Below, one piece after another: positions 54,278 through 62,725 of a DNA stretch of 64,000 nucleotides. Made by a program: the position numbers and the translations under genes. The stretch is from Nitrospina sp. GTDB taxonomy: Bacteria; Nitrospinota; Nitrospinia; Nitrospinales; JACRGP01. How positions within the stretch are numbered: position 1 is the stretch's first letter; each line of letters starts with the position of its first letter. The DNA lies in NCBI GenBank assembly GCA_024648695.1, contig JACAVV010000007.1, positions 1 to 64,000 of the forward strand, read 5' to 3'. The notes beneath the pieces were generated by a model that saw only the letters and a list, made by a program, of their open reading frames with translations, was not told the DNA's origin and searched no databases.

Positions 54278-54835
54278 TTAATTAGATGTGCAATGTTTCA
54301 GCATGTCGCCAAGTTTTTTATGGTTAGCCATAATGCCGTCCATCAAAAGAATGTAATCCTCCTTATTGGATAATTCCTGATTTCAAAATTCCCTCATTTT
54401 CTCCCAATCAGAATGCCCATTGTTGACTTGTTTCAAGGCCTCAATGCTATTGGAAAGCTTTCTGTAGGTTTCATCTTCCTACATCAAATTACTATGATCT
54501 TTCTTCGACCAATCTAATGTTGGAAAATTGAGTCCATCCATTTGTCATGGAAAACCTTTTGGGATCATATTCAATTAAATACAGACCTTTTAATTTTCTG
54601 GCTTCGGCCAAAGCGATTCGCAAATCCCTGTTGATCCCGGCAAGTTCCTTGAATTCGTGCCTGGAGTTTATGATTTGTTTATAAAAACCGGTTTGAAATT
54701 GTTTTTAAGTTCAAAGGCGCTTTTGGTAAGATTGGCCAAACAATCGGCCATTTGGGTTTCCTGCCCCTGAACGGAAAATCCTGTTTGGTCCGCCAGGGCA
54801 AAGCAAAAAATTGCTGTCAGTGTTCGAAATTTCAT
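54278..54835 (-). pseudogene. Decayed exported helical protein
   Basis: ATG at 54835 starts a signal-like MKFRTLTAIFCFALA, then QMADCLANLTKSAFELKN. A frame change leads to FYKQIINSRHEFKELAGINRDLRIAL and LKGLYLIEYDPKRFS, ending EERS*. Another change gives EDETYRKLSNSIEALKQ, an in-frame TGA, and NQELSNKEDYILLMDGIM ... HCTSN before the final TAA. All parts read as one helical exported protein of about 185 residues broken by two frameshifts and two stops. Family unknown. Confidence 0.6.
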
Positions 54836-55005
54836 GGTAAAGAAACCCAAAATGCAAGTTTGGAATGTATGCAAAAATGTCTGAGAATAATCATAAATGG
54901 TTGTTTGATAGGCTCTTTTAGCATGGTTGATTCTGGGTTTTCTACCTGATACATTACATAATACAAAGATAACGCTAAATATGCTTTAAAGCGCAAGGAT
55001 ATTAA

Positions 55006-55350
55006 ATGGACGATTGCCTGTTTTGCAAAATCAATAAGGGAGAGATTCCTGCCAAAAAGGTTTATGATGGCGACGAAGTGTTTGCCATTGAAGATATCAA
55101 TCCGCAAGCCCCGACACACTTGCTGATCATTCCTAAAAAGCATCATGCGACGTTGCTGGACCTCACGAAAGAAGACCACGCGATGATCGGCTCGATTCCT
55201 ACTATCGCCAACGACCTTGCCAGGGAGCGCGGACTCGACCAGTCCGGTTACCGTCTGGTAGTCAATTGTGGTGCCGGTGCGGGGCAGTCAGTGTTCCACA
55301 TACATTTTCATCTGCTGGGCGGACGGCCCCTGCAATGGCCGCCGGGTTAA
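55006..55350 (+). CDS. HIT family hydrolase (HinT-like)
   Basis: 114 residues: CLFCKINKGEIPAKKVYD (zinc-like C-x2-C start of bacterial HinT), AIEDINPQAPTHLLIIPKKH, and the catalytic triad motif VFHIHFHLLGG. Hydrolyses nucleoside phosphoramidates such as AMP-lysine. It ends 3 bp before nadA, so the two share a transcript. Confidence 0.93.
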   Translation: MDDCLFCKINKGEIPAKKVYDGDEVFAIEDINPQAPTHLLIIPKKHHATLLDLTKEDHAMIGSIPTIANDLARERGLDQSGYRLVVNCGAGAGQSVFHIHFHLLGGRPLQWPPG

Positions 55351-55353
55351 ATC

Positions 55354-56373
55354 ATGGCCACTCAAGAAGAGCTTTATGAAAAGCTGAGGCACGTGAAGGT
55401 GGGCAGTCCGCTGTGCGAGTTCACCGAAGAACATTGCGGGCAATTGCTACCCACCATCCGCCGTATCGAGGAATTGAAGCGCGAACACAACGCGGTCATC
55501 CTGGCGCATAATTACGTTGCGCCGGAAATCCTGTATGGTGTGGCGGATTTTACTGGCGACTCCTATGGACTTTCCAAAGCCGCCAAGGGAACTTCTGCCG
55601 ATGTCATCGTATTTGCGGCGGTGCGCTTCATGGCCGAGACGGCAAAGATTTTGAATCCCGAGAAGACCGTGATCAATCCCAATCCGAATCCGGGTTGCAC
55701 TTTGGCGGATGCGATTACGGCAGAGGATGTTGCGCGCTTGCGAGAGCAGTTTCCCGACCACACCTTTGTATGCTACATCAACACGACGGCAGAAGTGAAA
55801 GCTTACTGCGATGTGTGTGTGACTTCGTCCAACGTGTATCAAATCATCGAGGCCATTGAGAACGATAATATTTATTTTCTGCCCGACCGTTTGATGGGAC
55901 TCAATGTGATTCATCATCTGCAGGCAAAGGGTATTAATAAGAACATCGAGCTGTTCAACGGTACCTGTTACGTGCATGAGGAGTATGAATCGGATAGCGT
56001 CGATTTCGTACGCAAGAACAATCCGGGAGTGGAGATCCTGGTGCATCCGGAATGCAAGCCGGAGGTGGTGCAGAAAGCGGACTATGTGGGGAGCACCACG
56101 GGAATGCTCAATCACGTCCGCGGCTCGGGGAATGAATCGTTTTTTTTACTCACCGAGTGTGGTCTCACCGGTGTGTTACAAACAGAATATCCCGAAAAAC
56201 GCTTCGTCGGAAGCTGTACTTTATGCAAATACATGAAGTCCAATTCACTTCAGGACATACTGCAGGTGCTGGAGCGGCCCCGAGCCGCTGACGTGATTGA
56301 GCTTTCCCCGGAAGTGCAACAAAAAGCTCTCCGTTGTATTGAGGCGATGTTCGAGCTTGTAGAGAAGCAATAA
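55354..56373 (+). CDS. nadA: Quinolinate synthase
   Basis: A 339-residue 4Fe-4S enzyme that condenses iminoaspartate and dihydroxyacetone phosphate to quinolinate for NAD synthesis. Landmarks: AVILAHNYVAPEI, DFTGDSYGLSKAA, VFAAVRFMAETAKILNP, CTLADAI, YINTTAEVKAYCDVCVTSSN, HPECKPEVV, GSTTGM and the C-terminal SCTLCKYMK. Three cluster Cys are visible. No nadB or nadC nearby. Confidence 0.96.
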   Translation: MATQEELYEKLRHVKVGSPLCEFTEEHCGQLLPTIRRIEELKREHNAVILAHNYVAPEILYGVADFTGDSYGLSKAAKGTSADVIVFAAVRFMAETAKILNPEKTVINPNPNPGCTLADAITAEDVARLREQFPDHTFVCYINTTAEVKAYCDVCVTSSNVYQIIEAIENDNIYFLPDRLMGLNVIHHLQAKGINKNIELFNGTCYVHEEYESDSVDFVRKNNPGVEILVHPECKPEVVQKADYVGSTTGMLNHVRGSGNESFFLLTECGLTGVLQTEYPEKRFVGSCTLCKYMKSNSLQDILQVLERPRAADVIELSPEVQQKALRCIEAMFELVEKQ

Positions 56374-56471
56374 GCGATTTGCTTGAATCCCCTTCCTGAA
56401 CCCTCTTCGCAAATATAATTTTGTTTAGATTTAAATGAGGTTGACCTTCGGCCTAAAAAAAGAAAAGTATC

Positions 56472-56592
56472 ATTCCCCTCATCCTTGCTCTCTCGCCGTG
56501 GGGAAATGGGAAAGCAAACCCACTCGCCGTATTTTTCCTCCAACCTGATAATATTAGGGGGAGAGGGATGTTAGAGGGTGCACCCCTCTCCC
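56472..56592. repeat. Dispersed CCCTC/GAGGG palindromes, copies 6 and 7
   Basis: Copy 6: TTCCCCTCATCCTTGCTCTC with a facing GGGGAAATGGGAAAGC arm. Copy 7: GGGGGAGAGGG (about 56556) faces CCCCTCTCCC (56583-56592) and is followed by A7. They lie after nadA. The rest of 56374-57181 is AT-rich with the palindromic AAATACC...GGTATTT at about 56934-56954; I see no gene there. Confidence 0.5.
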
Positions 56593-57181
56593 AAAAAAAC
56601 TCTGGAGGTCCAGGGTAACCAGAGCTTTTATTTTTTTTAATCCGCGATCATTGCAGTGTAACCACTACTCCACCCGGAAACAGCGTGGCCTCTTAAGGAA
56701 CGACCTGCCAGTAGTTTTAAAAACACCCTAACCCGCGTATTTAATTACATAAAATTTAAGAATTTATTATTTATTCTCAAATAACAAGATAAACTTAATT
56801 CATAATCCCATTTAAGAAAACAAGACACATTATACTCTGGAATGAGTGGTTATTTATTAACTGATTTCTTATTTATGGCATTGATTATGACTGCATTTAT
56901 TTATATATAATAAAACCAAATAGTCAAACCATAAATACCCCTAACGAGGTATTTTATTGCCAATCCGCCAAATCGTTTATTGGTCGTTCTCCAAAGGCTT
57001 GAAATTTAGTGATTTAACCGATTTAAAACCTCAAAAAAAATGATTCAATCGTTGAAAAAACCGGGGCCTGAAGATTAAAACATTCGGAAACCTAATATGT
57101 TACACTGCGAAAGTTGAATTTCGCCCGGTTTTCCCGGCCCTAACCGCTCCATTCAATACCCTATAAAACCCCTGATCCTCT

Positions 57182-58618
57182 ATGGCCCGAACATTATTCC
57201 TGCTCGCTATTCCATTTGGCTATTATGGCGTGTTATTGTCATTTTATGGCGTGTACGTAATCGACACCGATGGCTGGGGCATCCTCAACGCTTGTCAGGC
57301 TTTATTGCAAGGTAAAGCTTATTATGTGGATGCTAACAAATCCCTCATTTACCTGATCGCGTTTCTACCAGCCGCTTTGGATGCGGCGTGGGTGTTTCAG
57401 GTCATCACAGCTTTAGCGGGATCGCTTACCTGTGTGTTTTTTTTCTATTGGATTCGGCAGTTGACGGAAAGCACCGCCTTAGCCTTTGCAGGATGGGCCG
57501 GCATGTTGATGTCGCCGATGTTGTTCTGGCAGGGAATCAGTTGCAACAGCATGGTGTACGTGACCTGCTTTTTATCCGGGGCTTTGCTGTTTTTCTCACG
57601 TAGGAGCTGGATGCAAACGGCCCTATGGCTCACCCTGGCCGGCCTTGCGCGACCTGAGCCGTTTCCTTTAATAGCGTTATGCTTTCTGTATTTCGTGGTT
57701 TTGTTTCGCCGGGACGAAATTTCCAGAACATCCATGATCCGGCTGGGCGCATTGTTAGCGGTAAGTCCGGTCTGGTGGTTCCTGTTCAATATGGGAGCCA
57801 CGAGTAGCGGCCTGTTTTCGTTCAAACACGTGGTGAAATTTGGCGAGTCCATCGCCCCCGATTTCAATCCGCTGATGTTTCCCAAAATGTTCTGGGACAT
57901 CCTCACCCGATTTTATATGAAGCCCATAATGGCGATTATCTGCCTGGCCGGAACCTTCTATTGCCTGAAACATTTTCGCAAACACGCGTATTCCCTCGCT
58001 TGTTTCTTCGTATTGTTCCTGGGCTATTGGACGCTGGGATTTTTCAATATCGTTTTGATGGAACGGTACTTGTTGCCCGTATCAATTGTCTTGCTGGCTT
58101 TCGGTATTCTACTGGTTCAGGCACTGGCGTTAAAACTGGAAAATTATTTGAGCAACCGCAAGATATCCATGAAAATTGTGGCAATCATTGTAATTGTCTT
58201 AAGCTTGCATTTGCAGGGTCAATCTCAGGCTCACCGTATTTTAAAGTTTCACGGCAGTTTCAATCGCGATACGCACCTGGCCACAGAATTCTTTAAAAAA
58301 ATCACCACAGACAAAGAAAAGCCCACGATTCTCCTGTCGGTGCGACGCCAATCTCCGTTCAAGTTTTTCATGAAAGAAACATATAACCGCTATCAATACG
58401 TTACTTATCGCGACCTGTATTTCAGTCGATCCGATTTGAATAGCAAGCAGGTCACCTGGGTGCTGTACATGCCCGACGATTTGTTTCCCTGGAACAGTGC
58501 CGTGTACAATTTCGATTTGTTGTCTGAGGAAGGAATGGAGAAGCAAAAGTTAAAAGTGACCGAAAAACAAGGCCTCTCGAAACAAACGGAATTGTGGCAA
58601 ATCAACAATAACACCTAA
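57182..58618 (+). CDS. Polytopic GT-C-like membrane protein
   Basis: 478 residues with about ten membrane helices. After the first helix comes VYVIDTDGWGILNACQALLQGKAYYVD, an acidic motif in the first periplasmic loop that resembles the catalytic loop of GT-C glycosyltransferases (PMT/ArnT type), which transfer sugars from lipid-phosphate donors. The C-terminal 110 residues are soluble. No glycan genes adjacent; donor and acceptor unknown. Confidence 0.65.
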   Translation: MARTLFLLAIPFGYYGVLLSFYGVYVIDTDGWGILNACQALLQGKAYYVDANKSLIYLIAFLPAALDAAWVFQVITALAGSLTCVFFFYWIRQLTESTALAFAGWAGMLMSPMLFWQGISCNSMVYVTCFLSGALLFFSRRSWMQTALWLTLAGLARPEPFPLIALCFLYFVVLFRRDEISRTSMIRLGALLAVSPVWWFLFNMGATSSGLFSFKHVVKFGESIAPDFNPLMFPKMFWDILTRFYMKPIMAIICLAGTFYCLKHFRKHAYSLACFFVLFLGYWTLGFFNIVLMERYLLPVSIVLLAFGILLVQALALKLENYLSNRKISMKIVAIIVIVLSLHLQGQSQAHRILKFHGSFNRDTHLATEFFKKITTDKEKPTILLSVRRQSPFKFFMKETYNRYQYVTYRDLYFSRSDLNSKQVTWVLYMPDDLFPWNSAVYNFDLLSEEGMEKQKLKVTEKQGLSKQTELWQINNNT

Positions 58619-58647
58619 AAAAAAGGACCCCGCCGAAGCAGGGTCCC
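58617..58647 (-). terminator. Intrinsic terminator with UUCG tetraloop
   Basis: On the minus strand: GGACCCTGC-TTCG-GCGGGGTCC (58646-58625), a 9-bp stem with a stable TTCG loop, followed by eight T (58624-58617). It ends transcription of the GCTPGYWK protein gene; without a T-run on the other side it should be weaker for the + strand gene. Confidence 0.85.
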
Positions 58648-58668
58648 GGGATTCATTCTAGAAAATTG

Positions 58669-59806
58669 CTACTTGTTGCGGCTTTTACCCCTACCTTTTC
58701 CAGGGGTTGTCGTGCCTGGAGAGGAAGAAGTTCCTTCCGTTTCTTCGATAACATTGTCATGTTTATCCAACGGACAACCACTTTCGTTTTCATCCTGCAA
58801 CTCATTTTTAGTTGCTTTGAATGTTCCGTTGGCATAAGCATCCTGAACTTTCTGAATCACTTCCGCAGGAGTGAAAGCGTAATCCACGCCAGGATGATAG
58901 GCGTTTAACAGACCCGCTACTGCATGGCGTCCAAGAGCGATTTCACCGCCGCCACCCTGCCACATGGTCAGAACCAGGTTCAGAGTAAACGATGCATCAA
59001 TACCAAAGGTAGTTTCATAATCGTCGTTTGGATTCAACACAGTCCAGGAAGGCCAATGATGAGGCACTTTCCAGTATCCAGGAGTACAACCTTGCCCACC
59101 GCGTTCTTCTTGTTCAAATACCAGATCGTCAATAGCGCCAGAACCGTTCAAATGAACGACCATGGTCACAACCCCAGGAACACTGCCCAGGTCCAATACG
59201 ACCACACCGTTGTCGCCCACATCAGGAATCGGAATTGAGGAAAGGAGAACATTGGCTCCATTAAACAATTCCACCCGCGGATTGGGAGCGTTAAATTCAT
59301 CAACATCTGCGATAGTCAAACTGTGAACGATAACTGATGTAAGCTGGGAAAAATCAAAAACAATGTTGGAACCATCCATAGCCGTTCCAATATCGTCCGG
59401 ATCGTCGATAAGATCATCATTGTTTGCGTCTACCAAATCTTCGGCCAAAATCAAGACCTTGCCCATTGGCGTACAGTTTTCAAAAGGCTCTCCCGGAGCG
59501 CCATCGGCCCCAATTCCGGGTCCGCCACCAGGACAATCTTCATTGGGACTACCCAAATCGACGTCACCACCCGTCACATTTGCCGTATCAAAAATGATAG
59601 CGGTGTTGAGATCGCCCTGACCATTAACCAGAGTGTTTCCTTCTACAAAGATCGGACCGCTACCCAAGTCACCCAGCACCTGATCCACAACAGCCCCAGC
59701 GGCAAAGTTTTCGAAATTAACAATTTCTACGGCCGCCCAGGAATTTGAAATCCCCCCAAAAATGAGTGAGATTGAAAAAGCCAAGTTTAAAAAAAAACTT
59801 TTTCAT
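58669..59806 (-). CDS. Exported GCTPGYWK-motif protein with a frame-breaking A/T9 run
   Basis: GAAGGGGAGC precedes an ATG at 59806 that encodes MKKFF and then a run of nine T (complement of 59789-59797). With eight T the frame gives MKKFFLNLAFSISLIFGG, a normal signal peptide, and continues through 371 residues. As written the frame is shifted, and only a TTG at 59784 opens the main frame. The mature part: an Asp/Gly-rich beta domain (about 20-220), then GCTPGYWKVPHHWPSW, a motif seen at the start of a small extracellular domain in many bacteria, and a Ser/Thr/Lys-rich tail. Role unknown, probably surface or extracellular. A strong UUCG terminator follows. Confidence 0.7.
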
Positions 59807-60147
59807 TGTTGCTCCCCTTCTGAAATTAAAAAAATTTGAATACGCGATAAATAATTATAATGGGTTTAAATCAATAATCAATAAAAAAATTACCCTGCTT
59901 GAGGTGGTTTAAGGTTTGATTATGATAAAATTATTAGTAGCAAGTTTAATTAAAATCAGGTTTTATTGAATAATATTAAATTTTCATTAAAACCAAGTTT
60001 TTTAGTGGGTTAGATTAATTAAATAAAATCAATTGCTTAAAATAATAACCCAGGAACCTTGAAATGAAAAAATACCGGGTTATTTCGGTTACCCTGGATT
60101 AGGTAGCAAACAGGAAAGGAGAAAGGCCAAATTATTGGTGAGCGTGG

Positions 60148-60765
60148 TTACTTCGTAATTTTTTCTGACGACTTCTTAAATTCAATTCTATCCAGAATCA
60201 GTTTCCATAGTTCTTTGCGCCCCCAGTCGTTTTTGCTGGAATACAGGAGCAATTCCCCGCCGGGACCGTCCTTCGAAAAGACTTCGCGGAGCCTTTGGAT
60301 TTGCTTTTTTCGTTCGTGGCCCTTGAGCTTGTCGGATTTGGTGGCGACGGCGATATAGTCGATACCGCAGGTCTCCAGCCAATGTTTCATATCCAGATCG
60401 AGATCTCCGGGTTTTCGCCGGATGTCCACCAAAAAAACCACGGCCACCAGAGCCTCCCGGTCCAGCAGATAACCTTCTATCAGCTTTTGCCATTTTTTTT
60501 TGACGGCGTGCGGCACCTTGGCGAATCCGTAACCGGGCAAATCGGCGAACATGAATTGTTTGTTCACCTCGAAAAAATTGATCATCTGGGTTTTGCCGGG
60601 AGTGGAACTGGTTTTCACCAGCTTCTTGCGGTTGAGGAGGGAGTTGAGCAAGGACGATTTACCCACATTGGACCGGCCCACAAAGGCTAATTCCGGAAGC
60701 TCCGGCGGAGGGTATTGTTTCGGCCCCACGGCACTGGTTACAAAATTCGCGGTGATGATTTTCAT
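60148..60765 (-). CDS. engB: Ribosome biogenesis GTPase EngB/YsxC
   Basis: 205 residues. G1 FVGRSNVGKSSLLN, G2 Thr in SSTPGKTQMINFF, G3 DLPGYGFAKV, G4 TKSDKL, all as in EngB/YihA, which helps assemble the 50S subunit. Its start overlaps the stop of the DUF1015 gene (ATGA). Normal length. Confidence 0.96.
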   Translation of the reverse strand: MKIITANFVTSAVGPKQYPPPELPELAFVGRSNVGKSSLLNSLLNRKKLVKTSSTPGKTQMINFFEVNKQFMFADLPGYGFAKVPHAVKKKWQKLIEGYLLDREALVAVVFLVDIRRKPGDLDLDMKHWLETCGIDYIAVATKSDKLKGHERKKQIQRLREVFSKDGPGGELLLYSSKNDWGRKELWKLILDRIEFKKSSEKITK

Positions 60766-62060
60766 TCTTCGAACGCATTGATCACCAAACCGGAAAGCAG
60801 TTTGGGATAAAAATAAGTCGACTTCTGCGGCAAACGAATTCCCTTTTCTGCGAGATCCCGCACCTGAGCCACCGGGGTCGGATTGAGAAAAAAGGCCAGA
60901 TCGAATGAACCGGCATCCACATTGTTCTGCGCTTCACTAATGTCGATAGTGTAGGACAGGCTGGATTGGTTCGACGGGTCTTTGGTATCGATTCCAAGCA
61001 AGCCTTTCAGGATCAGCGTATGCAATTGCACCACATCCAGAATTTTCAGTTCGGGTGACTCGCCGGAATCGAGATGGGCGATCACAGCATCGGGATTCTG
61101 AACTTTAATCAAATAATACGATCCCTTGCCTAAATACATGGATAACACATTGCCCGATTGCGCTTGTTCTTCCAATCGCGATTTCACTTCAGTCGCCGAA
61201 ATGTTTTGCGGCAGAAGTTCCAAATCGAAATATTCGCTCATTTGGGCGAGGAAGGAATTCTTATCAAATGTGTTCGGACAACGCACCTGACGATGGATAG
61301 GATAGACCGAAAGCGAGGGGGCATCGAGGTTGGTTAGAAACATCATGATATGTGCTGAATCGGGCACCTTATTTCCAAATTCCTTATGGTACGCGAGTGC
61401 CGTCTCGTAGCGATGGTGTCCATCGGCGATATAAATTTTTCTATCCTGCATTCGCTCCGAAATGAATTCCAATGTTTGCGGATCAGTCACGCGCCAGAAT
61501 CGATTGAGGATGTCTCCATCCTGAACCTCTCCCAAAGTTTCAGAATGCTGTGTGACCTTTTCCAGACACGTATCAATCTGGTGTTCCGTATCCGAAAACA
61601 GGCCGAAGACCGGACTGAAATTCGCTTTGCAGGCCTTAATCAATTGTGATCGATCCTTCTTCGCTTTGGCCAAAGTAAATTCGTGCGGACAGATACTGCC
61701 CGCTGAAAAATCTTCGAGCCGGACTCGCGCGAAAAATCCGGTGCGAGTGACCGTTTTGCCTTCAAAGGAATACTCCTGCTGATACACGTAATACGAGGGA
61801 GCCTCGTCTTGCACTAATATCCTGTCCGCGCGCCACTCTTTAAACGTCTGCGCCGTGCGCGTGTAACGATTGTCGGTTTCCGAATCGCTTTCCAATTCCT
61901 TTGCCAGAATCAGACGAACGATGTTGTGGGGATGAATCGCATACAGCGCTTCCTGCTGATCGGCCTTGATGACATCATAGGGAGGGGCGGTGAGCTGGTC
62001 CAGTGGACCTGTAAATTCTGAATTGTAACGATAGCCCTGAAAAGGACAGATATCGACCAT
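60762..62060 (-). CDS. DUF1015 family protein
   Basis: 432 residues. Family blocks: PFQGYRYN at the start, LTAPPYDVIKADQQEALY, SYYVYQQEYSFEGKTVTRTGFFARV, HEFTLAKAKKDRSQLIKACKANFSPVFGLF, and IYIADGHHRYETALAY, the most conserved segment with a likely metal-binding GHHR. Function is not firmly known; related genes lie near serine or sugar-acid metabolism in other genomes. Coupled to engB. Confidence 0.93.
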   Translation of the reverse strand: MVDICPFQGYRYNSEFTGPLDQLTAPPYDVIKADQQEALYAIHPHNIVRLILAKELESDSETDNRYTRTAQTFKEWRADRILVQDEAPSYYVYQQEYSFEGKTVTRTGFFARVRLEDFSAGSICPHEFTLAKAKKDRSQLIKACKANFSPVFGLFSDTEHQIDTCLEKVTQHSETLGEVQDGDILNRFWRVTDPQTLEFISERMQDRKIYIADGHHRYETALAYHKEFGNKVPDSAHIMMFLTNLDAPSLSVYPIHRQVRCPNTFDKNSFLAQMSEYFDLELLPQNISATEVKSRLEEQAQSGNVLSMYLGKGSYYLIKVQNPDAVIAHLDSGESPELKILDVVQLHTLILKGLLGIDTKDPSNQSSLSYTIDISEAQNNVDAGSFDLAFFLNPTPVAQVRDLAEKGIRLPQKSTYFYPKLLSGLVINAFEE

Positions 62061-62206
62061 AAGAGGATTCCCTGTTAATTTTTATATTGGTGTGATATTA
62101 CCCTGTCATTATAACACTGACCCCAGAGGGTTGGAAGCCACCCTGAAAATGGGGAAATGTTTCTCCAAAGTAAGGAATATTTTTTTGACACGTTCCCTGA
62201 CATTAC

Positions 62207-62620
62207 CTATAAATTGCCGGGTAACCCCTCAAACCTTGGAATTTTTTCCAGATTTTCATCCCAATTTGCTTTATCTGCAATAAAAATATGTGCCGTTGGT
62301 TTCATTGAGAATGCATTGTCAAGACTCCCCGCTGGAACCATTAGAAGCTTTCCTTCCATTTGGATATTTGGCATGGCAGAACCACAGGTTGAACAAAAGC
62401 TCTTGGTGTGCTGTGTTCCAGGAAGGTTAAATGTTTTTCTATTGTCCTGGCCTGAAATCCACTTGAGTTTTGCTGTAGACGAAAATAAATTTGCGGCATG
62501 AGCTGAACCACTGTCCTTTCGGCAACGAATGCAATGACAAAGATAGAAACTCTCAAACACTCCTTCTATTTCAAAGGTAATCATTTTGCAAAGGCATGAG
62601 CCTGTAACTTTAACGGCCAT
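62207..62620 (-). CDS. GFA/CENP-V-type zinc protein
   Basis: 137 residues. GFA-family zinc pattern: GSCLCKMITFEIEG, LCHCIRCRKDSGSAHAANLF and FCSTCGSAMPNI. Named for glutathione-dependent formaldehyde activation but mostly of unknown substrate. It lies downstream of a sigma-54 activator gene on the same strand (about 105 bp gap). Confidence 0.92.
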   Translation of the reverse strand: MAVKVTGSCLCKMITFEIEGVFESFYLCHCIRCRKDSGSAHAANLFSSTAKLKWISGQDNRKTFNLPGTQHTKSFCSTCGSAMPNIQMEGKLLMVPAGSLDNAFSMKPTAHIFIADKANWDENLEKIPRFEGLPGNL

Positions 62621-62725
62621 ATTATTTCCTGACGAATAATGTGATTTGATTAAGCCTCAGATTTATGCGGGTTTTACAACTCTCATTAGCAAAGTATGTT
62701 ATCCAAAGTTTAATGGATGCATGTT

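Noticed and set aside
62640-62725. A sigma-54 promoter upstream of the GFA gene, by analogy with the CDGSH operon
   Set aside because: A TGG...TTTGCT match exists but the spacing is two bases too long.
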